Source: Batillaria attramentaria (Eukaryota > Mollusca > Gastropoda > Batillariidae). Taken from it: DNA of 64,000 nt. Position 1 is the first letter of the stretch. Every line of letters begins with the position of its first letter. Positions 1 through 11,200 of this stretch are shown piece after piece. Under the pieces are notes generated by a model, which was not told the DNA's origin, did not search any database, and saw only the letters and a list, made by a program, of their open reading frames with translations. The stretch is from positions 855,001-919,000 of the forward strand of contig JACVVK020000147.1 of NCBI GenBank assembly GCA_018292915.2. The letters are read 5' to 3'. The position numbers and the translations under genes were made by a program.

Positions 1-790
1 AAATCAAATACTAACAGATGTCCGCAAAAAAGAGCGCTTTTATCGCCATAGGTTGCTTCCCTTTGACTAGTATAAACCCGTTTTGTTAGCGCGTTTTTAG
101 TTCCTCACTTTGACTGAGAGTAAAAATAGATTCCAGAAATCGGACCTCTGCAGCCGGGCGTTGTGAAGTGAAGCCGCCCCCAGTGGGGACGTTGGCACAG
201 AGACCGTTATTTACTGCTACTGCGCTTTTATAGATTTTACCGAGTTCACTCATTTGAAGTTGAGAGAAAACAGTGCATTGTACCATGATCCCAAGAGATG
301 TGACATTTCATTTTTTTTTTTTTTTTTGGGGGGGGGGGGGTTAGGGAGGGGGTGTCGCTGTTTTACTACATGTAATGATTAATATTATCTCGACGCGGCG
401 CAAAGCCCAAAATTGCTAAATAAACAGACGCTAGATGAATAGGACTTCATTGTTTAAGCTAATGGTCCAATTCTAGCACGTCTACTCCAGAAAAAAAAAA
501 TCCACACTTAGTTATATAACACAACTTGAACAACACATTGCAATAAATTCCACCCCCCCCCACCCCCACACCTACCCCCCCCCCACCCCCCAAATCCAAC
601 CCAAACCAATCCAAACCGAACAACAACAAAACAAAACAAAACAAGAAGGATTTCTCATACTGGATAATAGAAGGGATGATCCCAAAGTTAACATGAAACG
701 ACATCGTAGTAACAGGTTTTCAACGGGTAGTCGTTGAAATTTGAGATGTTACCATGGGAACTCAAAAAGTCTGTTTTCCTTCTGTTATAG
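1..790 (+). other. Last intron of QREP-like gene 1 (3' part)
   Basis: Positions about 5-790 align by eye with 20610-21357, the last intron of gene 2, which follows that gene's coiled-coil exon by only about 30 bases. The coiled-coil exon of gene 1 should therefore lie just outside the left edge. The stretch contains a poly-T/poly-G run near 310-345 and a C-rich run near 550-595, and no exon. The acceptor at its end is a pyrimidine-rich tract followed by AG at 789-790. Confidence 0.75.
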
Positions 791-1209
791 AGACTGCTGC
801 CAGAAGTGTGTCTTTCCACGCATGGCAAAGTGTGCATGTCACGCTGAACGACGGAGATACGATTCCATTTCAGCACGTCATGTCCAACGAAGGCGGCGCC
901 TACAACAGCAGTACAGGTGTCTTCACTGTCCCGGTAGACGGCACTTACGCCTTTTTTGTCACTGTCACCATTTCCAAAACTAGTCCGACAACAAACACTC
1001 ACGCTGGTCTGTTTGCTGACAACACAGAACTGAGTGGAGTCTATTCGAATTATGAGTCCGACCATTATGAGTCTAACGGTTGTCACGCTGTTGTGTTTCT
1101 GAAGGCCGGGCAGCGGGTGTATGTGAAGAATCAAGCCGATAACGCTATGTACAACGCATATTACTATACACATTTCAGCGGGGGTCTGTTACACGCCGCC
1201 ATGCCGTAG
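791..1209 (+). CDS. QREP-like gene 1, terminal C1q exon (gene cut by window edge)
   Basis: This is the last coding exon of a secreted Ig/C1q protein whose earlier exons lie left of the window. The exon starts after a good acceptor in phase 1, exactly like the C1q exons of genes 2-5, and is 419 nt long, the same as genes 2, 4 and 5. The product is a C1q/TNF-fold head. It begins at the TAARSVSFHAW segment and has the central NEGGAYNSSTGVFTVPVDG block followed by GTYAFF. It ends with the HFSGGLLHAAMP strand and a stop. In molluscs such heads are thought to bind microbial surfaces; the ligand here is unknown. The exon is intact and closest to that of gene 2. The open frame continues about 12 codons upstream into the intron, which is not evidence for a start there. 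Confidence 0.88.
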
Positions 1210-1667
1210 AACCGAATGCACGTTCTGGTTATCAGAGAGTTGGAATTGGTACAGGTCTCTCCCTTGTGTGACTTGCTCCTCGTGTAAATGCACTGCGACC
1301 GTCTAAACATAGCGATTGCACCATTACCACAAGGTAACCCCAAACCTTAAACCTAAACCTTGCCCTAACCCTATATCTAACACTAAACCGATCTAGGCAG
1401 GCGTACTGTACTAAATGAGTGTGGCTGTGTTGGTATAGGTCGCCCGATACGACCCAAGGATGTAAACTATACTAACAATTTCCGACTATCAATTAATGTA
1501 CGTATTTTTTGAATAAACTGAAAGAATGAAAACCTTGATTTCATCCCCTCAAAAAACAACTAAAGTAAATAAACGAACGAAGCAATAAATAAATAAACAA
1601 ACAAACAAATAAATAAATAAATAAATAAATAAATCAACAGGTTGTAAGAAATTTGTGATAAGAATAA
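1210..1667 (+). other. 3' flank of gene 1: dispersed repeat R1 and polyadenylation signal
   Basis: An AATAAA hexamer lies at 1512-1517, about 300 bases after the stop, and is conserved after gene 2 at 22082-22087. Between them is dispersed repeat R1 (about 1250-1470), recognisable by GTAAATGCACTGCGACCG and a CCTAAACCT/CCCTAACCC-like stretch. Other R1 copies are at 2868-3040 and 21835-22025, with a reverse-complement copy at 61060-61190. The flank ends in an ATAA/CAAA-type microsatellite (1588-1635). Confidence 0.6.
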
Positions 1668-2750
1668 ATAGAGTTTTCACAATGAGGTGCCCCCGATTAC
1701 GGAAAATACACCACACGAGTTTGTTGATTTCGACCGTAAAACTGCGAGTTTTAACGAGCAGTTTTACGGTCGAAATCAACAAACGAGTGTGGTGTATTTT
1801 ACGTAATCGGGGGCACCGAATTGGGAAAATTATTTATACCACGTCCCTACCTGCATTTCAAGTCTTTGATTTGAAAGCTGACATCGGCAATCCAAATGCT
1901 TCACGCGACATCACTGACTGAGGTGCTTTACCTCGCTTTGTCCATAGGCTTTGAGAAGTCAGCTTTTCCGTTTCGAAGCCTCCGTCTTAGTAGAGAACTG
2001 GAACTAGGCTTACGCTTGTCACAAACACAACCGCTTGTTGATAACACGCAGCAAAAGATCAACAATTCCACGTCAAGCGACTGGCAAAGCTCCTTCGTCC
2101 CCATTTCCGTACGAAGTCGAACTAAGTCATGTCGTGACGTAAATTATTCCTTAGTCCCTTTTCGCGTCATATTGTGACGCAAATCCTTTCACCAGAACAC
2201 ACTGCTGGAACACTGCTAGGGGTAATACCTGTTCACTCTTTAAGGCGATGTCACACTGAAAACAAGTTTCCCTGCTACGGTCAAGACATTCCTACCTTAC
2301 TAGACACCCTTTTCTTGTATGTAGAACTTCAATGCGTATGAAATACCTCTGGATGGGGTTTCTGGGTAAAGTCGATGTCTCTTTTCCTTAAACATACATG
2401 TTGACTGAGCGGATACGGGAAGGTGTCACTTGACACTCCGCACGGCGGCTTTCATTGGTTGAAACACAAAACATGTTTTCGGATTTTAGGGCAGGCTCTT
2501 AAACTGAAAACACGATCGAAACGGTGTTTTGAAAACATTGTTGTGAAGTATGTCACACGACAAAACACACTGTTTCGCAGCGAAACATCTGAAAACAATG
2601 TTTTCAAGTGTTTTTGCCCTCTCGTGTGACATGGCCTTTAGGTACAGCCATAAAATACACGCGTGGTTGTCATGGGTACAATGTTTATACCACATGTGGT
2701 GAATTATGGATTTTATACCATGACTTGTAATAGTGGTAGAGTGGTATAAA
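1668..2750. mobile_element. About 1.08-kb insertion with a palindromic 5' end
   Basis: The duplicate flanks at about 3205-3240 and 22170-22205 run straight through this point (GTGATAAGAAT followed by ATTATTRTAACAATGAA). Here they are interrupted between about 1667 and 2750. The insertion contains a near-perfect inverted repeat (1686-1745 / 1758-1817) and no convincing ORF. The ends are approximate and no terminal inverted repeat is evident, so the class is unassigned. Confidence 0.5.
1686..1817. repeat. Inverted repeat, two arms of about 60 bp
   Basis: The left arm starts GGTGCCCCCGATTACG and the right arm ends CGTAATCGGGGGCACC. The arms are complementary over almost their whole length, with a loop of about 12 bases around 1746-1757. 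This could be a hairpin-forming MITE terminus or a foldback unit. Confidence 0.8.
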
Positions 2751-2865
2751 TACTATTATAACAATGAACTGTTTTAGCAAAAATTATTCTCCTGAAGTGT
2801 TTTTTTCAATATATAAATATGTATAATAAATAGACATCAAAATAAAGAAAGACGATTTTTTTGTA

Positions 2866-3831
2866 AATGCACTGCGACCGTCTAAACAACATAGCGATTG
2901 CACCATTACCACAAGGTAACCCCAAACCTTAAACCTAAACCTTGCCCTAACCCTATATCTAACACTAAGCCGATCTAGGCAGGCGTACTGTACTAAATGA
3001 GTGTGACTGTGTTGATATAGGTCACCCGATACGACCCAAGGATGTAAACTATACTAACAATTTGCGACTATCAATTAATGTACGTTTATTTAGAATAAAC
3101 TGAAAGAACGAAAACCTTCATTTCATCTCCTCAAAAAATATCTAAAGTAAATAAACGAACGAAGTATTAAATAAATAAATAAATAAATCATTCAACAGGT
3201 TCTAAGAAATTTGTGATAAGAATTTAATATTATTATAACAATGAACTGTTTTAGCAAGAATTATTCTCCTGAAATGATTTTTCGATAAATAAATAATAAT
3301 TATTATGTATAATAAATAGTCATCAAAATAAAGAAAGACGATTTTTTCTGTGCTAACACGGTTGTTATTGGAAAATTAAAAGAGTTGTGGCTTCTCTTGC
3401 TGACTATGCGATGTACTTTGGATTTGTTCCTTTGTATGTGGTATGTTTTTGGGTGGTGCTTGTTTTGTTGTTGTCACTTGGTGGCGGTGGTGGAGATGGG
3501 CAGAATTGTTTTTATTGTCCTCTCTCTCTCTCTCTGTCTCCCTCCCTCTGTCTGTCTGTCTCTGACTCTCTTTCTCTCTCTCACCAAGACGCAAGTTTGA
3601 AAAATGGTTATTGTAACCAACATCTTATAGCGTTGTTAAAGCATCAAAGTCACAGTCTCTCTCTCTCTCTCTCTCCCTCTCTCTCTCACCAGTATCCCCC
3701 CCCCCCTTTCTCTCTGTCTGTCTGTCTGTCTGTCTGTTCGTCTGTCTATCTGTCTGTCTGTCAGATTAAGTTATTTTAATTTCAGTTTCAAGGTCCTCTC
3801 TCTCTGTCTTTGTGTGTGCGTGCGTGCGTGC

Positions 3832-3893
<62 letters not shown>

Positions 3894-4170
3894 TTAATGT
3901 CGTTCTGCAACTGGCGTAAACAATCAGACACCCAAACAGACAATCTTGCAGTTCGTTCTGCCACTTAGTCTATTGTACATCCGCTCACTCACTTACACAG
4001 TCATTTGGAATGTTTAAAACGCACTGAGTAGTAAACTATGGTCTACCTTTGTTTTTTTGGTTTTTTTTTAATTCTAGAACTCGAAAACTCACTCACTCAT
4101 TCACACTGCTTTCCTTAAATTATACAATAGCCAACAACTTAGCAGACTGTTAGGCCTACTAAACTGTGTG
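2866..4170. repeat. Second copy of the gene-1/gene-2 3' flank, with microsatellites
   Basis: Positions 2866-3345 repeat the segment that in the first copy covers 1285-1667 plus 2750-2862. The sequence then continues collinear with 22190-22804 up to a TTAA at 4115-4118. It therefore represents a local tandem duplication of about 480 bp inside the gene-1 flank. It includes CT/CTGT-rich tracts (3520-3760) and a (GT)n tract of about 55 bp (3836-3892). No coding potential is credible; the open frames over the CT tracts are low complexity. Confidence 0.65.
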
Positions 4171-5086
4171 CTCAGAATGTGCAACGTTCGTGATAAATCG
4201 TAATCTCAATTTTTAGAGGAAATGTAGGTTAGTGTAGCTCAGTTGGTGTAGTTCGTCCTCTAGGGGTTGTGAGTGTATGCACACCTCGTGTAAATACACC
4301 ACGTCCGTCCACTCAGCATATCAACTGCACCCTTTACCACCCTGGCCTCTGGGTGTTTGCACCCTAACCTTCCGACAGCAGGGTCAAATCTCTCGCTGTG
4401 CTGATCTAAGATATCCTCTTGTACGACGGGCGAGGGAACTTCCAGCGCAGATGTGGTGGTATTAGTCAGTCCGGTGAAGACACATCAGGTTTGAATCGTA
4501 GCACATGCAGATGTGTTTATTGTCAGATGAACCAGGTACATCTAAGACGCCGATCACGTGACTTCAACGCGCAAACTCTTGGTGCGGTTACAGGGGATGT
4601 CCGCACAGCGAGGCTGCATTCGCATGTAAACGAGGCGCAAATGACCGAGGTGCATCCGCATCCCATAAAGGGCGAACCACACGAGGCGCAAATGACCGAG
4701 GTGTATCCGCATCCCATAGAGGGCGAACCACACCAGCTGAGCCTTGGTGTACTGAAGGTCAAAAAGGTTATCTCCTCAGTTTCCAACACGGCTCGTGTCA
4801 CCGGTGTGTGAGACAGTTGTTGTAAAACACAACACTGGGCGTTTTTGCCCACTACTATTGGAAGCAAACGAAACAAACCACAAACTGACCTTGTCAGAAA
4901 GTGTTTTGGACAACATGGACTCCCTGCGCCCGACACCCATTTTGAGGAGGGTGAGATGTAGTGGACTGCTATCGCCACTTGGAAATGATTTGCCGATATA
5001 TGTAGTCAGGGATATGTGAGTATGTGAGGAAAGAAAGAAAGTAATGACCGTCCGATTCAAGTGTAAGAACAGTTTTCACAGTTTTG
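4171..5086. other. Non-coding stretch with a 51-bp direct repeat
   Basis: The left end continues homology with 24200-24340. A direct repeat of period 51 (two copies, 4631-4732) carries the block AGGCGCAAATGACCGAGGT. An open frame of 130 codons crosses it but lacks any domain, and its reverse strand is equally open, so I do not call a gene. Confidence 0.5.
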
Positions 5087-5234
5087 TTGGGGAGTTTAAC
5101 GTCCTTTTCCACCATATACAGGTGATATCAATGACGGGGTCACGATGAAAAAGCCAGCACAAATAATTGGTCACAGCCGGGATCCCAACTCACGACCCGA
5201 GCATTGGAAGTCCAGCGCTCTACCATTCGGCCAG
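5087..5234 (-). repeat. SINE family A copy
   Basis: Read on the minus strand it has a tRNA-like head with an A box (GGCCGAATGGTAGAGCGCTGG), a B box near GTTGGGATCC (degenerate), then the family body. It ends in the conserved GGAAAAGGACGTTAAACTCC tail. A (CA)n tract follows at 5328-5372. Confidence 0.8.
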
Positions 5235-5324
5235 AGAGAGAGAGAGAGAAGAACAAGAAGAAGAAGAAGGCAAAGGAAAAGAATAAGTAACCATTCGTGA
5301 GTTGCTATCCTGGATTTCCTCTGA

Positions 5325-5376
<52 letters not shown>

Positions 5377-5682
5377 TCGTAACTAAAAAAACAAAAACAA
5401 ACAAACAAAAACACTTTCACTCTACCATTATGAATAAATGATCTATAAAATTCAAACAAACGAACGAACAACGATGTGAACGCCCTTATCCAGACTGTAT
5501 ATGTGTCACACTGAAAGAGAAGACAAAACGTGTGTTACTCAGTCTACCTTTGACCAAATGGTTATCTGCTCCTCGATCCTCGGTGTCATGTAACAGCGAG
5601 ATACAGCTATGATAACAGGTTTGTCCTAAAGGGGCTAACAGATTGTTCTGAGCTGTTTGTGTGGTACATGTATCTATCATCA

Positions 5683-6286
5683 TGTAGCCGAGTGGTTTGG
5701 ACCCTCTCGCCCCCTACCCTAGGTTCTCCGGCCAGCTGTGTGCCGCCGGCTTTGTTCGCCTGAAGGCTGACCGCTCGCGTGCAGCGTTGCGGATCCACGA
5801 TAGCCACGTGTCAATTAGTTGTGTTTGTTTGTGTCCATTTAGTGCTAAATATCTCCGCAGTCACTTAACCTAAAGTTATCATTTAAACTATAGTAGTTTC
5901 GGAAGAGTTTGTACTTTTTAGTTATGTTTTGTTTTTAGCGCTGTTTTGTAGTTTAACGGGTGTATTTTGCCATTTTCACCACTTTTCGAATGCGTGGTCC
6001 CAGCCTTTACGCTCTTAAATCGGCGATAGGAAATTCTCTGTACTTTGATAATGTGCCAAACTTATGCCATCTTAGTGTACTTTTCACGCTCTTTTCAATG
6101 CAGTTTGTTTGAAGTTTGTAGCTGTTGTATTACGCCCGCTATTGTTAGTTTTCTGTGTGTAAACAAACACAGATTTCGCTGCTACCCGAGCATCTAGCCC
6201 TTGTTTCTGCTGCGAGCGGCCGTTGCTTTCTTTGCGGCTCGCGCTGGGCGCATAAGTAGCCGCGAGCTACGCCTCACTACACAGTC
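5683..6286 (+). repeat. 5' LTR, first part (before LINE insertion)
   Basis: This segment matches 14282-14886 almost base for base. A 3-bp TAG unit present at the start of the 3' LTR is missing here. It stops at the 14-bp LINE target duplication (6273-6286). Confidence 0.88.
6273..6286. repeat. LINE target-site duplication, left copy
   Basis: CTCACTACACAGTC occurs here and again at 12443-12456, flanking the LINE exactly. The uninterrupted 3' LTR has CTCACTGGACAGTC at the equivalent place. Confidence 0.9.
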
Positions 6287-6423
6287 AAGTTGAGCGAGCC
6301 ACACCGCGCGGAGACCAGCGCTAAGTACACTGTACTTGGCGCCCCACCGAACGTCGGACCAACGTCAGGCCTTTGTCCTTCTCAGGACCAGTCCTGCCGC
6401 CATCTTAGCGTAACGTTAGCTTA

Positions 6424-6463
<40 letters not shown>

Positions 6464-6659
6464 TCTCGTTTTTTGCTCTCTGCATTAACCCGCCCTTTCT
6501 TGCAGCGCTCTGCACAGTGCTCTAGTACTGTACAGAGCTTGCCCACCACTGCACGGGCCGTGTGCAGTTTGCACCCTGCCACCACTGTACGGCAAGTGTA
6601 CAGTCCGAGTGCTCGCCTCGGCGGCACCGAAACAGCAAAAAGGCCTGCCACAGGCCAAC

Positions 6660-8292
6660 ATGGAGGAAACTGCCCACGTGGGCAGCAACGGGGGCTGTGA
6701 CACCCCCGGGGGCGGTGACACCCCAGTGCATGAACCCTCCTCACCCTGGCAGCAGGTGAGGAAGGGAAAACGTAACAGAAACTCCCCAGCAGGGGAAAAC
6801 GGCAAACGCGCCAAGAGTAATGACTTGGCCGAGGGGAGGAGGCTCTCTGAAACCTCCTCCAGTGAGGAAGAAGAAGGTCTTGACCACGAGTCAGACCTAG
6901 AAAGCTTGGGTGACCCATGCTTAGATGACACGGCCAACCAGACTGGCCAGGAGACGGAGGCCAAGGATAAGGCCGAAAACAAAGTGGAGGCCGAGGCCAA
7001 GGCCAACCCCACTAAAAAACCGTCCTACGCCGAGATGACAGCGCGTAGGGCAGCTCCCCATGGAAGGAGGGGAGTACAGAAGCCAGAAGTGGCCCCCGTG
7101 TTCTGCCGGTACCCAGTGATACTGGAGGACCGGATGATCGAAAGCGAACCCGCTCGCCTGGCGGGACTGGCGTTCAGGCTTGCAAGCCTGATCCGAGAGG
7201 CTGGCTTTGGGGAGGTGACACACCTCAAGCCCCTCGGTAAAACAAGATTCCTGGCTGGCTGCTCAACTGAGCGCCAGCAGCAGCGACTGGCCAAGGCCAT
7301 TAAGATTGGGCCAGTCAGCATTAGGGGATATGTCCCAGTCCCCAAAGTTGAGGGTGTTGTATCGATCCACATCGACGCAACGGAGTCAGAAATCCAGCGG
7401 GCCATTGAGTCCGACGTGACGGTGGTGGAGGTAAAGTGCCTCACCCTTAAAAGCGGTGAAAAATCCCGCGCAGTGAAGGTAACCCTCGCTGAGACAACCC
7501 TGCCTGATCACCTGGTGATCAACAGACAGGAGTATGGTCTCCGACCATACGTTGCCGAAGTCCAGCGGTGCTACCGCTGCCACCGCCTGGGCCACGTGCA
7601 AAAGTCCTGCCCGGCCAAAAAAGCTGTCTGTGCTGCCTGCGGCAAGAGTGGCCACAAAAGTGGCAGCTGCAACGGTCCAAAGCACTGCACCAACTGCCAA
7701 GGTGCACACTCGGCCGCATATAAAGGCTGCCCGGCAATGAAACAATGGAGCCTAGCCAATAGGCTCAGGGCTCAGGACTACATGCCCAGAGCCCAGGCAA
7801 TGCAGGAAGCCGGGAAGATTGTTGCCAGAAAAAAAGGCACAATCCGCCGCCCCACCACCTACCCCCACCAAGACACCCAGCCTTGGGTGGAGGCAGGAAG
7901 CCGTCCCGAAAACACAGAGCCCCAGGCCTGTACCGAGGAAGAGAATCAATCTTCCCAAAACAGTCGAGCCAGTGGCGCCTGCGGAGGTCGAAATGAAAAA
8001 TTCGCAGTCACCAGACGCTGCGATCCATGACGAGACCCGGCCCAAGCCGGGGAAGAGCCTCGAAAAAGGAAACGCCCTTAAGGCCGAAAATGCCCGGCTG
8101 CGCAGTGAGGTCGAGAGCCTGAGGGGACTACTCAGCAACCTTCAAGCCACAATCTCGGACCTGAAAAACGAGATCAGGTCACTCAGGGAAGATAAGGTAC
8201 AGCGGGAAGTACAACCCTCCCAGCCTCTCTCACCTGAAACCCTGATACTGATCCAACAGGCCCTTGCATCCATTATAAATGGACAGAAGTAA
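6660..8292 (+). pseudogene. LINE ORF1 (gag-like, zinc knuckles), frameshifted
   Basis: ORF1 proteins bind the LINE RNA and form ribonucleoprotein particles. The first frame (open from 6609, best start ATG at 6660) encodes an acidic N-terminus and a mid-domain. It then has three zinc knuckles: CYRCHRLGHVQKSC and CAACGKSGHKSGSC, both CX2CX4HX4C, and CTNCQGAHSAAYKGC, which is CX2CX3HX6C. The frame ends at 8030. The C-terminal part, a leucine-rich coiled coil (ALKAENARLRSEVESLRGLL), is in the +1 frame and runs to a stop at 8290-8292. The shift maps near the seven-A run at 7829-7835. It corresponds to one surplus base, which fits a homopolymer insertion or sequencing error rather than a -1 programmed shift. 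Confidence 0.8.
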
Positions 8293-11200
8293 GGGAGGAA
8301 GCATTCCAGACACGCCCCCTAGGGGACTGTCCATCCTGCAGTGGAACTGCAGGTCTGTGACCGGGAAGGCCCCCTTCCTACGCAGATACCTGCAGGGCAA
8401 ACCAAAGGTGGACGTCCTCATGTTGCAGTCCCTTAACGTGAGACATCAGGCTCTCCCTCACCTGGATGGGTATTACTACCCTTCAGCCGTGGACATGGAG
8501 AAAGGGCGCGTCATGGTTGCTACATATGTCAGCACTCGGCTAACTTATGTGGATGCTGACCCGCTGACACACGTGAACCCCAGAACCCTTGGAGACTGCC
8601 GGCTCAACCTGAGAAGCCTGACAGTCTCGTTATCAGGGGGAAAGGAGGTCACGCTGGTAAATGTGTACTACCCAGACGGAATACCGGATGGGAGTGCCTG
8701 TGACTGGCTTAAAAATCTGGGCGCGCAGACAGCAGACGCACGGAGAACCTGGGTGGTGGCCGGCGACTTCAACGCCAGCCACAGACTCTGGGATCCAGGC
8801 GCAACAACGGCTGGCGGAGGGCACTTGGCAAACGCGGTTTTAGAATCCAATCTGAGCATACTGAACGATTGCTCAGTGACCCGCATCGGCCAAGGTGGGC
8901 AGAGGAACAGCGCAATTGACGTAACACTAGCCAGCCCAGCACTCTGCCGAGAGGCCACTTGGGAGACTGGAGACGACAATATGCAATCAGACCACCTACC
9001 TATCCACATTACGCTGGATCAGGCCGTCCCCACGGAGGTGGAAGTCAACTCCGGCCCAAAATATGCATATGACAAGGCAGACTGGGAGAAGTTCCGAACC
9101 CTGGTGGAAGCTGAATGCGAAAACATGAACCGCAACAGCCCTAACCAAGATATAGACTCGAAATACGAGGAGATTAGAAGCATGATCCTCACCGCGGCCA
9201 ACGCTGCGATCCCACAGTCACGCCCACAGCCCTCCGGTGGCAGCCGGCTGATTGGCGGCTGGTGGAACGCGGAATGCGAGGAAGCCACAGCAGAGAAAAG
9301 GCGGGTCCTCAGAGCGTTCAAAAGAAATATGACTGAGGAAAACAGAGAGCTGGTGCGGGCAGCCACCACTCACTGTAGCGAGGTTGCTGAAAAAGCCAGA
9401 CAGGAACACTGGGAACGCTTCTGTACAGAGCAGGTGCAGGAACCCAAAGACAGCAGCAAGCTGTGGAGAATGATACGCGCTCACAGGCGAAGGGGCCGCC
9501 TGCCAGAAAGGGCTCTACTTGTCAATGGCCAAAAGACGCAGACTGCCAAAGAAAAGGCCGATGCTCTCGCCGAGACATTTGCCAAGGCCAGTCAAACGGA
9601 ACACCTCCCCCCAGAAATGAGGGAATACCGGCGGACTGAAGAACAGAGATTCGAGAAGTCGGAGAATGACGGTCATGCTCCCTCCAACGGCGACCTGACG
9701 CTAGAGGAGCTACGGACGGCGATTGGCAGCCTCGGCTCGCAAGGCAAAGCGACCGGGCATGACCCAATCTCGTACCAGATGATTCGCCATCTTCCAGACA
9801 AAATGATCAAAGTTCTTCTGGGCTTCTACCAGACCTGCTGGGACTCTGGTCAGATACCCAAGGCTTGGAAGAAGGCTGTAGTGGTGGCCATCCCCAAGGA
9901 TGGCAAGCCGCCCCACCTCCCAACAAGCTACCGCCCGGTCGCACTAACATCCCACCTGGGGAAGGTGTATGAGAGGCTGGTCAGGGACAGGCTAGAGTAC
10001 CATCTGGAGAAGCATGGCATAATCCCGCTGTGCCAGGCCGGTTTCCGCAAAGGAAGAGGCTGCATGGAACACGTCGCTAGGCTCACCAGTGAGATCAAGA
10101 AGGCAATGGTCAACAAACACTCAGTGGTGACCACCTTCTTCGACATCAAGCGCGCGTTCGACACAGTGTGGCATGCCAAGCTTCTAGACAAACTGAGCAG
10201 CATTGGCATCTCCGGGCGACTGTACCAATTTGTGCAGGCGTTCCTGGCAGACAGGAGGATCTCGGTGAGAGTCGGAGCCTCCCTGTCGGATGAGTACATC
10301 CTCGATATGGGCGTCCCGCAAGGCAGCGTGATTGCGCCTACCCTGTTCTCAGTCATGCTACACGACATTGAGGCCAAGGTCGGCAGGCCGGACATAAAAA
10401 TGTCACTGTACGCAGATGACCTGGCCATTTGGACTGAGCTGCCCACTCAGTTGCCAGGAAAGACGGCTTTCATGAAAAAGTTGTACGAAAGATGGCGGAC
10501 CAAATTTCAGTCGTGTGTGGATGACATCCAGGGCTACATGGGGCAGAATGGCTTCCAGCTCTCCCCGGAGAAAACATCACTCGTGGTGTTCTCCAGGACA
10601 AACGGAGCGAAGAACGCCATGTCCATACAAATCGGGAACGTGACCATCAAGCCTTGCAGCGAGGCTAAGTTCCTGGGAGTGACACTGAACGAACGCCTGC
10701 GGTGGCAGCCGCACATCAGCAACCTAACCGCAAAAGCTTCGCGATCAGTGAACCTGATCAAAATCCTGTCAGCTGAGAGATGGGCAACACCACGCAGCCT
10801 CATCCATCTAACGAACGCTCTGGTGAGATCTCGCCTCACGTACGGATGCGAAGCCTTCTTCGCACTGTCGAAAACCGAATATCTGAAGCTTGAACGAGTT
10901 GAACTGGCAGCCCTGAAAACGGCAATTGGTGCAAGAAAAAGTGCGAGAAACGACCTGGTATACCAGGAAGCAGGCTGGCTACCACTCAGGGAGGAATGCA
11001 AAAGGAGGTGTGCCAACTTCCAGGCTGCCATGCACGCTACTGAGACCACCTTGGGAGATGGACTCACAGAGACAGTCACCAAGGAGACCCTGATCCGGCA
11101 GGGTCTGGAAGTCAAAGCGCCACGAATATATCGGACGACCATCCCGATGGCGGAGCACACAAATGACATCTGGTCAGAGTGCGGAGCGAACCCTGAGGTG

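Noticed and set aside
754..790. Start codon at 754 for the gene 1 C1q exon
   Set aside because: All paralogues splice at the equivalent of 791; the ATG lies in the intron and the product would lack a signal peptide.
4419..4978. 130- and 151-codon frames on opposite strands
   Set aside because: They overlap over a 51-bp direct repeat, with no homology or splice context.
6421..7012. Minus-strand open frames opposite LINE ORF1
   Set aside because: Shadow frames of a GC-rich coding region; no motifs.
7826..7840. Programmed -1 ribosomal frameshift in LINE ORF1
   Set aside because: The downstream frame is +1 relative to the first, which a -1 slip at the A run cannot give.
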